From positions 3,429,696 to 3,493,695 of the forward strand of contig NC_052118.1 in the NCBI RefSeq assembly GCF_012273895.1: a stretch of DNA of 64,000 bases, written 5' to 3'. This stretch comes from Zerene cesonia (Eukaryota; Arthropoda; Insecta; Lepidoptera; Pieridae). The translations under genes and the position numbers were made by a program. This document shows positions 14,064 through 26,195 of this stretch, piece by piece (position 1 is the first letter of the stretch; every line of letters starts with the position of its first letter). The notes under the pieces are model-generated. The model was not told the DNA's origin. It ran no database searches and was given only the letters and a program-made list of their open reading frames with translations.

Positions 14064-15248
14064 TCATACTCTGGCTTGTGTGTATTCCTTTGGGAATCTG
14101 AAGGAATGTTGCCCAATTGCTTGAATGTTAGGTAGAAGACCAGCATTGGGGATAATATTCCAAGAAAGAGTTAATGTGACGTTATTGTGACCCCTGGAAA
14201 ATTAATGATTGTTAACTTTATTCCAACACAAAAAAAATACAATATAACATAAACAATTAAATATTTCTCTAGTTACAAATTGCTTTTGTGTAAAATAGCA
14301 TCTCATAGGATTAAACACTAAAAAATACATAGTAAACTTATTTATTTTATTATCAATGAAAACAGTTGTTGTTATACAAATCTGTCTATCTGTCTGATAA
14401 GTATGAAAATTGGATGATATCATCCAATTTAATTTAACTTAAATATTATATATATTTATGTGTATCTATATAGATATACATATATAAAATATGTGAAATA
14501 CATATGTTTTTCTAAACACTTAAGATCACTAATCCCATGTGAATGGACACTGTGTGTAAAATCCTAGTACTGTGATTTCCCGTAACTGTGTACTGCCACA
14601 GGCGGAAAAATAGTTTTGAGTAATATACACAAAAATCTAAAGTTTCCTTCAAAAATATTCTAAGATTTATCATTGTTTGAGTGATAAGTGACAAACTACT
14701 TACTTTAAACCATTTCCATCATCCCAGAAATAGTATTTAATATTCATGTTCTTAAAATCTAGTAGTGCATTCTCTCCCCTTAGAATGATTTTATCCCACA
14801 GAACAACCTGATTTAACTCATTTGATGGTGTTATGTACTCAGCAGTCAGATACAGAAACAACTGTTTAACATTCCAGTTAAATAAATTAGAGAGATCAGT
14901 CTTCAGATCAAATGTTAAGTATCCCAAGTCATTCTTTTCTCTTGATGCACCATAGTCTGGAACATTTTTTCTGAAATATGAAAAACAGATAAGATTTAAT
15001 CAGGAATGTGTTAGGAAATTTATAAATATTTTTGAGAAAAATTTATAGGGTATGAGTAAATACATTGGGGTGTATATTTCGAATATACTTAAACACAATA
15101 CTTACACGACTACTTTAACTGTATTCATTTGAGCAGCGGTTCTATAATCCACTGTTAATGTGGATAGAAAACATAGGAAAGTTAAACATGCTAGCACGCT
15201 TAATGTATACGTTAAAATAGCGTTTCCTCTCGTCAACACAGAGTACAT
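14064..15248 (-). CDS. SPCS3: Signal peptidase complex subunit 3 (SPC22/23)
   Basis: This is a subunit of the ER signal peptidase complex, which removes signal peptides from secreted and membrane proteins; SPC3 supports the catalytic SEC11 subunit from the lumenal side. Three exons, 15248-15106, 14970-14704 and 14193-14064, join in phase to 179 aa, against about 180 in the human protein. Residues 10-33 form the single hydrophobic anchor after a short cytosolic tail (type II topology). Family stretches are clear: WNVKQLFLYL, NQVVLWDKI, the FDDGNGLK-type motif (here WDDGNGLK) before the exon 2/3 junction, then NVTLTLSWN and IPNAGLLP. The donors GTAAGT and acceptors TTTCAG and TTCCAG fit. The ATG is the first in the open frame and immediately precedes the anchor. 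I see no defects, so the call is firm. Confidence 0.95.
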
Positions 15249-16554
15249 CTTAAGTGAAAATTATGCCTGTTTTCACAAACTCCCAAGGCTTCTTTTATTG
15301 ATAATATTTTAAACAAATGCCTATTTTAGTACTTTCATTAGACCACGGCTTACAAATAGTAGGCAAGTAGCTGACGTATTGACATTGACAGTCCTATAAT
15401 GACATTAGAGACACGTCATTGCTAAATTTTATCAATCTCCCACAGAGTATATAATATTTTTTAAATATTTTAATAGTTATTCCTTAGTTTACATTATAAT
15501 GCACCTACATACAACATTAAATTAAATAACTAATTCCTACGTTGATATCATAAATTCAGGTTCATACAAAATTCTTAGTACCTTTTAAATAATCTTTTAG
15601 TTGGCTGATACAAAGACACACGACATTGGCAAAATTGTGGCAACGCAGTAACGCTTATTACACTACACTAAATGCACATGATTTAATTAAGTCGTCGCTG
15701 AATCATCAGCATCCTAATTTTGAAAGTCAGGATGGTTTCTGACGGATTGAATCATTTAAATAGAAACGCATTCAGGAAGGTGACATTACATTTTAGTTAC
15801 TAATACTTGATTTATATAAATACATACACTTACTTGAATGTTATAAATAGCCCAATTTATCAGAGATTAGAGAGAAACGAATTTTCCATAACGTTGCAAC
15901 AACTCTTTCTTTGGCACTCGTATTTATGTACTTTCTCATATGTAATTATTTTGGTGTATTATTGATATCGCAAACATTTCAACTATGAAAGTGAATTTTG
16001 TATAGGGCAATAAAATTACAGTTATTATATACGTTCATGTGTATGTTCGTGTAAATTTGCATTTCTATAGTATGTAATATACATAGTACATATCAAGAAA
16101 AAAATAAAATACATACCAAATTGTCTAATGTTAGTTTATTGCTTTGATTATTTTTTTAATATTTACCAGTATTCAGAACCATATTTAGATAATTATGAAT
16201 GTTCTGTTCCGAACCAACAAAAATGTAGGTATTGTAGTAAATATGTCCTACTTTTAGTTAAATACATATTATTACAGGTATCTTCTTGCTACAGACTTGT
16301 GCAATTTTAGTGGTAGATATAAAATATATATTTTTTTTAAACAGAAGGCAGTCTACGATAGGTGTTTATCCAGACTCCCTATTTACATCGATAAGTCCCA
16401 TTATATTATATTCCATCTTATATCCAACCGGTATCTCTATTAATAATTAAATAAATCTTATAAAATCATGCTTTATTAAGGAGTTTTTTTAATAAGAAAA
16501 ATAAACGCTAAATAATAATTATTATATTTTATTTACATTAGTAAAGTACTAAAT
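15249..16554. other. Intergenic region upstream of SPCS3
   Basis: The SPCS3 promoter should lie in the first few hundred bases above 15248, but no core promoter element can be assigned with confidence. The rest is AT-rich with short chance open frames, and no repeat family recurs here. The 3' UTR of the Ly6-like gene should start just below 16555. Confidence 0.4.
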
Positions 16555-17944
16555 CTAAATGAACGTAAATATGGAAAAAATAGATATAAGACTTGTTAAC
16601 AAGTTAGTTTGTGTAGTCGGTGCTTTGTTGCAAGGGACTCCTCCTGGGACAGACCGGCAGAAACACACGCGTGTACGATAACTTCCAGATGTTTGTTCGT
16701 AACACCCACTCGTGATTGCCGTATCCAAAGTATCCACTGCTCTGGTACACATATAGGTCGCGTTTTCAGCTGTAAACGTAATGCCAATGAAAACTCAATA
16801 ACTTATAATCTATTCTTGGAACACACTTGTGAGAAATACTTTTATTTACATTCGAACGAACTTTTGTTTTTCTAAGAGATTTTGGGATAAACTTAGTTTT
16901 TTTTTAAACGAGATCGGGAGGAAATTGCCTATCCATAACAATTTTCTTTTATTGGAACAGTAGTGAGGCAAATAAGATTGTTCAAATTAACAAACAAAGT
17001 CTTCACTCTTCTCATTAATTATGTTATTACATGAGATTTAATCACACTATTATTATTATTAATTTAGTTAAGTACATGGAGGAAAGGTTTATTTACTATC
17101 TATTGACCACTATTAAATGTAATAAACGTTGAATAATAAAATGTAATAAAAATGCAAAGCAAACGAAATGTAAAACGATTATTACTCACGATGGCCGTTA
17201 AAATAGAATGTATATTTAGCACAAACATCGTTTCGTGAAAGAGTACATGTTGTATCCGCAAAGTGGTGGGTCCATATATAATCAATATCGGGCCACGTTC
17301 CATCCTCTGAAAATAATTATAAATACATATTATTATAATTATATGTTTAATTGTAGTGTTAAAAATTATCTACTATAGGAATATTTAACTACTATTAAAT
17401 GGTAGGGGACTAGAAAATGTTTTTTTTAATTAGCTCTTCAAAAACATGATGACGCTTGATCCAGATGCATCAATCAGTGCCAATCTCGGTTAGTTTTATA
17501 TGTACATTTTTTATATTTTTCAAAAGCTTGGATTTTTTATATATGGTAGACAGATAAATGTAAAAAGACTTTAATGGTAATTCTGATTATTTTGTGTAGG
17601 AATTTTAATTTAAAATGTATCTAATACACATACATTTTTTGATCTTTAAATTTGCTTTGCTATCTATCTAGATAAAAAAAAAATATCTTATAAATCTGAC
17701 GTTTTTGTCAAGTTCTAAAAGATGTTGTAAATAATAATAGGTAATAAATAATAATTTGTGATCATATTTTTTTTCATACCTGAAACTACTAAGGGGTGTT
17801 GGCAAGGAACACCATCGGCAAGTTGCGTCGCATCGCTACATGTTGCATTCATAAAAACACTCTGGTTGTCATACCGAGGACCCAGCCAAGTGAATTGAAA
17901 ACAGCGTGTGTCGTTGTGCGTCGACTGTGCTATAGCAGCAGTAT
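16555..17944 (-). CDS. Ly6-like ten-cysteine GPI-anchored protein, 5' exon missing
   Basis: Three exons join in phase (17944-17780, 17306-17190, 16769-16555) to about 165 residues ending in TAG. The mature part has ten cysteines, ending in a CFCR...CN cluster, as in three-finger Ly6/uPAR domains where the last cysteine is followed by Asn. After CNKAP comes a short linker and a hydrophobic tail (NLLTSLISIFSIFTFI) that looks like a GPI-attachment signal. Insect members of this superfamily act at the cell surface in septate junctions, channel regulation or sleep control, but this one matches none I can name. The first visible exon starts at a splice acceptor (ATGGCAG) in mid-codon, so a signal-peptide exon must lie further upstream, possibly inside the 19704-20703 gap. 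The ATG inside that acceptor would give no signal peptide and is probably not the start. Confidence 0.7.
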
Positions 17945-19703
17945 CTGCCATTAAAATTGTAATAAGTTACTTCATACTGTATTAAAACATGGTTAAAATA
18001 TTAAAGCCTTAGGGTAATTATATATGACACTTAAAAATTGACAAAATGATGGACAAATTGCTTTTATTCCGTAGCAAATTACTTTTCGGTTACAAAAGAT
18101 AAACTGAAGTCTGAAACATTACCTATGGATCGTTTATATGCTACAGGGGAATACCTATTCGTTAGTTGCATGCAAATGCTGCATCGGAACTAGCGGATTT
18201 AAAGTAAAATCGTTTATCCATAAATACTCTTTAGTAGTCTCCTGTGTCTTGAATACTAAGAGTAAGATTGGTGCAGTTACCGAAAAGTATTAATGTGGTA
18301 ATTTTGTTTGCACAATGAAAATCGTTCCGCTGCTCGTATACCTTGCAAAGATATTATATATATAGCTGTTAGACATCATAAGAGCAATTAAACCGTGATA
18401 TGAAAAATAAGCATACTATTTAAATCACTTTGTAAATACATTGTTACGAACAAGAGGGTCCATATCTAATAATGTAATAATGACTATAAAAGAATACTTC
18501 ACAATAAGCGGGGTTTGTCAAAATATATTACTCATATTTGAACACATTATTCTTACAGTTACAGGAAAATAAAGTATGTACTTACAGAATATTGAAATTA
18601 TTACAAATGTCCACATATATTTCCACATTGCATATATTAATTTTTTTTTTCATTTACTTTATAGGAACATTGTTTATTTTACATTGGAAATCAATTCTGA
18701 TGATAACAAATTTATCATTGGCACATACGTAGTTAATTGAAATTACTCATTTCGTTTGAAGTTTTTCTTATCTTTTACTCCCTTGTCGATGTATTGAGTT
18801 TTGATTGCAGGGATTATGATAAGAAGATAAAATAGCATGCATTATGAGTATTATTTATATTTAAATAAAGCGTTATTCTTGTAGTACTGGCATACGAAGA
18901 GGAGACACTGTTAGTGTAGGTCAATAGGTATCAACTCAATGTTTATTCGGAAAATGAAAGTGGCAATAATAAATATTGTCTATGTTTATTGTTACAATTA
19001 TGAAATAGAAGCGAAAATGAAATATAACTTTTTGAACGTCACATGGAAAATAGCAAGTGAACCGATTTTATTTAATCTCAGGAAATATGTACCTACATAC
19101 CAATTTTTGTAGATAAGAATGAAAAGCATCGCTGCTCATCTTTGGTACTACACAAAAGCTCTCGAATATCCTACGTGCGTAAAAGCTTACGTGGAAATAT
19201 GAAGTACGCCAAAAGAAGGGTTAGCAAAAAGTACATTGAGAATTTGCATGGCAGTGTATCGAGGGGCAAAGCCATATCGTAATGACATTGCTCCCCCTGC
19301 GGCATCGGCGGACGATAAGCCGATTTCGTCTAACCTCGTTCCATCAGCGAGTACGGAGCACTCCCATTGCTCAGATTTATGGCGCAGATATATGTCGCTG
19401 TTTTAATACATACTGAATTTGTGGTGTAGGAGCTCGGAATTAGACTGGTTGCCTCACTAGTGAATCCCTTGATTTGATGATTGATTTTCTTGACAGATTT
19501 CATTAAATTCAAATATTAATAATCACATTATCATTTCAATACAGCAAACTTGAATTTAACTTGTTGGAATATATACCTTTATACCTGTATACCTATATAT
19601 ACCTTTCTAATTAGCATAAGTCTTCCAATGGATTTTCTTTTTTTATAATATTAATAAATATCGCCTGTCTCGTATTCGTCCTGGTGACCTGAGATTATTT
19701 TTT
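17945..19703. other. Putative first intron or 5' flank of the Ly6-like gene
   Basis: There is no convincing coding exon. A GC-richer stretch at about 19120-19450 stands out from AT-rich surroundings and could be an upstream exon, a promoter or a repeat. The best minus-strand ATG candidate there (about 19275) lacks a hydrophobic signal, and its donor would be in the wrong phase for the exon at 17944. Confidence 0.35.
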
Positions 19704-20703
19704 NNNNNNNNNNNNNNNNNNNNNNNNNNNNNNNNNNNNNNNNNNNNNNNNNNNNNNNNNNNNNNNNNNNNNNNNNNNNNNNNNNNNNNNNNNNNNNNNN
19801 NNNNNNNNNNNNNNNNNNNNNNNNNNNNNNNNNNNNNNNNNNNNNNNNNNNNNNNNNNNNNNNNNNNNNNNNNNNNNNNNNNNNNNNNNNNNNNNNNNNN
19901 NNNNNNNNNNNNNNNNNNNNNNNNNNNNNNNNNNNNNNNNNNNNNNNNNNNNNNNNNNNNNNNNNNNNNNNNNNNNNNNNNNNNNNNNNNNNNNNNNNNN
20001 NNNNNNNNNNNNNNNNNNNNNNNNNNNNNNNNNNNNNNNNNNNNNNNNNNNNNNNNNNNNNNNNNNNNNNNNNNNNNNNNNNNNNNNNNNNNNNNNNNNN
20101 NNNNNNNNNNNNNNNNNNNNNNNNNNNNNNNNNNNNNNNNNNNNNNNNNNNNNNNNNNNNNNNNNNNNNNNNNNNNNNNNNNNNNNNNNNNNNNNNNNNN
20201 NNNNNNNNNNNNNNNNNNNNNNNNNNNNNNNNNNNNNNNNNNNNNNNNNNNNNNNNNNNNNNNNNNNNNNNNNNNNNNNNNNNNNNNNNNNNNNNNNNNN
20301 NNNNNNNNNNNNNNNNNNNNNNNNNNNNNNNNNNNNNNNNNNNNNNNNNNNNNNNNNNNNNNNNNNNNNNNNNNNNNNNNNNNNNNNNNNNNNNNNNNNN
20401 NNNNNNNNNNNNNNNNNNNNNNNNNNNNNNNNNNNNNNNNNNNNNNNNNNNNNNNNNNNNNNNNNNNNNNNNNNNNNNNNNNNNNNNNNNNNNNNNNNNN
20501 NNNNNNNNNNNNNNNNNNNNNNNNNNNNNNNNNNNNNNNNNNNNNNNNNNNNNNNNNNNNNNNNNNNNNNNNNNNNNNNNNNNNNNNNNNNNNNNNNNNN
20601 NNNNNNNNNNNNNNNNNNNNNNNNNNNNNNNNNNNNNNNNNNNNNNNNNNNNNNNNNNNNNNNNNNNNNNNNNNNNNNNNNNNNNNNNNNNNNNNNNNNN
20701 NNN
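19704..20703. other. Assembly gap (1000 N)
   Basis: There are exactly 1000 N, so the true size is unknown. The long open frame that spans it is an artefact. The missing 5' exon of the Ly6-like gene could be inside. Confidence 0.95.
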
Positions 20704-22769
20704 CATCAAGTGTTTATGAATTTTATGTATATAATTACTAAATACTTTTAAAATGAATTTATCCTAAATATACTAATATTAATTACAATAGAAGAAAGTG
20801 AAACTCATTATTCATTTTCATTTTACCAAACTAAGACAAAAGTGAATCCATATGATTGCGCAGATCATGCTAATTGTGCTATTTCAAGTTATTCTAAATG
20901 AAGAAGTACAATCAATCACATTCTTGTGTTCCCCGATTTTATTGAGGTCTGAAGCATTAAAATTAATACTAAAAAGAATATAAACGAACCATTAAAATGG
21001 TGATTGTACTAAAATATTGTATTAATGTTGCATGATACAGGTAGGATGATATTTGATATAATTTTTTTTTTATATCAAATATTTTATATCAATTATTTAG
21101 TTTTTTAAAATCTAAAAATATATATCCTACCTGGCTATGTAACCGGATTTATAGGTTTTACTGTTTTTATTTGTTTATAATTTCTATTAAAAGAAATAAT
21201 TTAGAAAGTTTAACTCTTGTTAATGAATAAATTAACGAAAACCCTTGGAATCTTTTAAAAATTTTGTAATACTGATCAAAAGCAAAGGATTGATATTAAC
21301 ATTTCATCACTATGTATTATAATAGTATGACCAACACATCAATTAATAGTTAGGCAGTAATAAACACATGCCTCTGGTGATTTCAGGAAGGGTAAAAGAT
21401 TGATTATGTCCCACTGTTTAACCATTACAATACAATTATTTTGAAGCAGTCTATCTCTGCTTGGGTACTTTTTTACAGTGAAAAATAGGAATTATTAAGG
21501 AAAGAATTATCAAATATAATGTTTCAGAAAAAATATTATATTTAGATTCCCAGTTCTAAAATGATAGATGTCATAAATATAAAACTTTTGATTGTGCCCT
21601 CATTGCTTCCATAACTGTATGTTTTGTATGTCGTAGTAAGGATAAACAGATTATTGCTTTTTCAAGGATTAAGTTATGTGATAAAATGTGTTTGTCATAA
21701 AATGCATATTGCACAACTATCTTCTTATTGGAAATAACAATGGAAACATTGTATACAATATTTCTTATAAGAAAGTTTTATGGATGCTGGTGTCATGCTT
21801 AATTTTAATAAAATCTTACTACGACATAGATGTGAATATACTTACTTCAAAAATCTACTAACTATAATCTACTGAGTTATAAGTTTTAACATTATGAATA
21901 TACTACTAAATCTTAATTTTAATATCTACTAAACTGAAAGAGAAAGAAAAGTCGAAATTCTTTGCAATATAAACTATACAATTTATTATCATATTGTCTA
22001 AATAGCACAGTACATCTAATACATGTTTTTTATTTGATATATTTAATAGCTTGTAGAGATTGCAAAGTATGAAATTTACCACATAACTATACTGGCAATA
22101 ATCATAAAATAAAAACATTTTGTTTAATTTCCACACACAATTTCGATTTTAATGCAGTATCTTAATAGGGACTATGTACAGAAACATTTTTATCTAAAAA
22201 AATAAATGAACATTTATATTGATTCTGCCACTACGACTGATTTTTTATTTAAGTTTTTAAGACAAATAAAATCTGTGTGACTTAAAAAAATATATGTGAA
22301 GGGTAAATTTCTTGCTACATAAGAAATTTATGCTTAAATCGGGAGATATCAATTTTTGTTCAATTTATATCTGTACCAGATACTAAATTATTGTTAAGCT
22401 GGCATTAGTAGCATGTTATAATTAATGTAGATTCTAAAGATCACAGTAATGCCATAAGTATTAAGCAAACATTCATCACATCTGGAAATTTCAACAAAAG
22501 GTGTTTCATCACAAGCGCTGAGCACAGACAGAACATATATTTAGATACTATAATGAATAACAAATATTAAATACAACCAATAGAGAAAGATTTCAATAAT
22601 ACCATGAGAGAGTTCATAACCGGGTAGGTAAGGGGCCTTGAATGTAGTTGAGTTGGTCACATACATGAGATTTGTTGCACAAATGTCTGTGTCACGAGAA
22701 AACGTTCACATGTATGGTATGAGGTGCGTGGTTTGTCGTTCAGAGGCGGCACGTGTCGAGAGCGGGTCG
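20704..22769. other. AT-rich intergenic region; Fgop2 3' UTR at its right end
   Basis: No coding signal was found. Immediately below 22770 is a GC-rich patch that continues the last Fgop2 exon as 3' UTR, then strongly AT-rich DNA. Confidence 0.45.
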
Positions 22770-24890
22770 TCACGCGCCCGACATGGGCGGCCCGTCCGTT
22801 TGGACGTCTTTGTCCTCAGTGGGCGGCGCATACGCCTTGTCTGAGCCGTACCGCCGCGAGATGTCCAGCATTTCACGGAGACCCTGTAATGTGCGTATTA
22901 ATGGAATTAATTTCATTCTATAAAAATGTCTAATGTCCTCAACCAGGGTAAACGCATTTCATATGTTATACTGATTATTAGGTGATTGTACCTTGAAAAG
23001 GTTAAAAATTTCATTCAATTCTTTTAGGACTAAGATTTGATCTGTCTCAATTTCCTCTATATACCAGGGCTCCATTAGTTTTATACACATAAACATGCAT
23101 AGTACATTTTGGACCATCAAAGCAGTCTAGTCTGCTCTATTTGGTTAACCCAAATAACAACAATGAGCCAAAATTTTGAATTGTTTTTAATCTATTGTTA
23201 ATTATCACCTACTATTAAAGTATATGAATAAACAATTGTTTTACAAAATGCATAAAAATCTTATTAATTTAGATCAATAAAATAAGATGTAATACATATA
23301 ATGGTAATTAATAAAATAAATAAAAATAATACATATGTGCATAAGGAAGTATACAATAGTATGTAGCAGTGGTAGTTCAATAGGCTTGGCCTATGATTTC
23401 AATAACAAGTGTAAAGAGACAGGATTCAAGATTGCAAGAAGATAAATTACCTAATCTAATTTTAAATGAACAATTTACACCCCTCACACAGCTCTGAACA
23501 TGTATTATGTCATAGCAGGTAGCTGATGGTTTGCCTTATGGTAAGCACTCACAACTGTCCAGTAGTATGTAGGTGGCCGTTCTTAATAGCTACAGGATAA
23601 GTAAAAGACTCCAGGCATCAACAAAATCACACATAACAATCAAAGAAGGAATGGACTGAAAAGGTGCAGGAAAAGAATTCGGGCCTCTGGCTACCTTACT
23701 CATCGTACGAAACACAGAGGCATGTAACTATTTCTCGCCAGTCTTCTGTGGAGGTGTGGTTCTTCCCCATTGTTAGCTGACCCAATTCATGCCAAAGCAT
23801 GCTCCACACTCCCATAAATAAATTGCTATAAGACTAAACCTTTCACCTATTAGACTTGTGACTTGCATCTTGAAGAATAGATATGGGCTGATAATATGAG
23901 AGGTGACGAAATTTACAAATAAAAGTATGCCTCAACTCTTTGACTAATTCTTTACAAGATTATCATTATTTCATTTTGCCTTGCTTGACATAAAAATTTA
24001 ATAAAACAAAAATTTAATCAACAAAGATCAAAATTCTTAATTTCCTTCAATCACATCAAGCACAAATATCAATGTTAAATCACAATATGTCAACACAAAA
24101 ATGTCATAACATACCTTATTCTCTGTAATAAGCCTTTGGTATAATTCTTCTTCCTTCCTTGAATCACCATGTGCATCCATGTTGACTGCTTTGTACATTA
24201 TACTAGTCATTTCATTAATGCGCTCGGCTTGCTGGCGAATTAACTGCAATCATATATTTAATTAATATCTATATACTCTGACATCGCAATTTAATAACAT
24301 GTTTTATGAATTTAACTTTTATGTTTAACAAATAGAACATATATAAAATACCTCTTGCTGCTTCTCGTTAATGGCGGCTGTGAAATCTATCCTCGACTCC
24401 CATACTCTCTTTTCAGTGTGTTGTCTGTATTTAGACATGATCAGCTCCAATGCTCTCCTGTGATCTTCCAATGCAGCTCTGAGCTCCCCATTCTCCCGCT
24501 GAACATCTCTCATTAATCGAGATTCTCTTTCTATACTTGCGATTAATTCTCCTCTCGGTCTTTCCCTTGAAGCCTCATTAAGAGTATCTACTTCTTCTTT
24601 GTACTAAAAAACAAATAATTACATTGAATCATGTAGATCGATACATAAAATTTTAACTTACATTACATTTGTTGAAACATAGTATTATGATAATATGAGC
24701 CTGTGAATGGGCCTTACTAGGAATTATGGAGCAATGCAATAATGTTCATTTGTACCTGTTTCATAGTGCTAATTTGTCTGTAAGCTGTTTGAGTTTCGGT
24801 TAGCAGAGCATCTGCTTCTGTCTCACGCTCCTTTAGACGGCCAGCCAGTCTTTTAGCGTCCAAAATTATTTGTTGTATGGTCAGTGACAT
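22770..24890 (-). CDS. Fgop2: FGFR1OP2/SIKE-family coiled-coil protein
   Basis: The FGFR1OP2/SIKE family consists of cytosolic coiled-coil adaptors of the STRIPAK phosphatase-kinase complex, which tunes Hippo and related kinase signalling. Four exons (24890-24756, 24603-24352, 24243-24115, 22883-22770) join in phase to 209 aa, close to SIKE1 (207) and the short FGFR1OP2 isoform. Identity to the vertebrate family is visible in the N-terminal DAKRL..RL block, in RPRGELIASIERESR, in LEDHRRALELIMSKYRQ, and in ENKGLREMLDISR, which spans the exon 3/4 junction. The whole protein is predicted helical with heptads. A canonical GTATGT donor follows exon 3. The last exon is separated by a 1.2-kb intron holding an interspersed repeat (23503-23830) and is GC-rich, ending DKDVQTDGPPMSGA. 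It lies head to head with the THAP gene. The call is firm; the symbol follows the Drosophila name. Confidence 0.93.
23503..23830 (+). repeat. Interspersed repeat family E, in Fgop2 intron 3
   Basis: Shared words (CCTTATGGTAAGC, then AGGAAAAG, GTACGAAACACAGAGGC and CTATTTC...CTTCTGTG) link this stretch to copies at 28855-29050 (inverted), 35320-35580, 37370-37650 and 49710-50225. No coding capacity is seen. Its class (SINE, Helitron or MITE) could not be decided. Confidence 0.6.
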
Positions 24891-26195
24891 CTGAAAAGGC
24901 CAACAATCTACAAAACCTTCCGTTGTAAAGCTTTATTCCACTGTTATTCATCAAATATACAAACCCTGTACGTCGCATAAAGTTAAAGCACAAGTGACGG
25001 ATCATCTAATCTATATAATTATAATAACACACAAGATAAAACACTAATTTATTACAAATAAGCGAAGCACATCAGCTGTTTCGCGATTAGGGTTCGGCAG
25101 CCATTAGCTTTCATTAGAAGCACATTGAAAAGATACCGTATTTAAATATAATGAGACAAATAAACCAAAACACGAAAGCTTTATGACTCGGATTCTATGA
25201 AAAAGAGAGAAAGCAACATGTATCACTGGGCAACTTAAGTTAATAGTATAATACTTGATGACATGACCTTGAAAGTCACTTCCACAGATTAAAAATATGT
25301 GTTTATCTATTAAATATTGGCATAGCTACACGATTTCTGTGTGATTTTTCCACTGTGCCATGGAGGGTGAGTGTAGAACCGAATAAAACAAAAAAAAAAC
25401 CGTATCTTGAGATGGTGGGCAGAATACAGAATCATCTATTTGTTCGTAAACAAAATTGATCAGTGAAACAGATGCATAACACGTTGGCTGCCCCATAGCC
25501 GGAAATTGTTTTTAAATTATTATGACCGTAATTAAATCGTACTTCTACATTGATAAATTACAAGTCAATAATGTCAAGAGTACGCCACGAACGAAGTCGA
25601 CGATGAAAGAATATATAGATACTATATAAATATGTAAAAAAGTGACGCTGGCACATAAATATACCTATGCGCTGGTAAAATTCGCCCTCTACGGCACGGT
25701 AGTACCTACCATAGACCATACTAGTGGACCTACTATCTTCAGTGGGATCGGGATTCGGGGGTTCCCATTGGTCAATTTCTAAATTTAGTAGCAAATATGC
25801 TATCACACGAGAAATTAGTAAGTCCAAAAGAAGCGTTGTAGCTACCTAGTGATAACAGAAAATTCGTTATAAGGTTTAAAATTCAATTCTTTTATATTCT
25901 CAAACCTTGCTGAAAATTCTCCCTGAAAAATGTTGGGCTATTTGTAAAAGTCAAATATATCCCTTTGATTTCGATGGGGCATCTCTATATGGGGTACTGA
26001 CAGCGGTGCATCTACTCCAAAAAGTAGTATAATAATACGGGTAGTCTACTCCTTTCGTGGCGCAGACTTTATACCAACAATCTTGCTCAAAAATTGTCTA
26101 ATGCAAATCTCTGCCTACGCGTCTAAAAAGCAGAGTTTTCGTTTAGTTGTGTTTTGACTTTCGGTCGCGCTTTAACTAGGACACGACGTCTCGCA
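24891..26195. other. Divergent promoter region between Fgop2 and the THAP gene
   Basis: The two genes start 1.3 kb apart on opposite strands. The stretch contains a minus-strand open frame at 25558-25860 of unknown nature, with a codon-like Pro/Glu/Tyr-rich segment. No TATA box or initiator can be fixed. Confidence 0.4.
25558..25857 (-). other. Unrecognised open frame, possible exon fragment
   Basis: The frame is open for about 100 codons with no ATG near its start. A segment reading WEPPNPDPTEDSR then MVYGRYYRAVEGEFYQRIG is not the low-complexity Lys/Asn/Phe/Ile mixture that chance frames show here. An AG (ACTAG) precedes it and a GGTATA donor-like site follows QRI. No neighbouring exon can be joined to it. 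It may be a decayed gene or transposon piece, or chance. Confidence 0.25.

Noticed and set aside
19120..19450. GC-richer block as the missing first exon of the Ly6-like gene
   Set aside because: The candidate ATG frame lacks a hydrophobic signal and its GTAAGC donor gives the wrong phase for the exon at 17944.
19651..20709. 352-codon open frame on the minus strand
   Set aside because: It exists only because the 1000 N contain no stops; just 17 codons of real sequence are at its ends.
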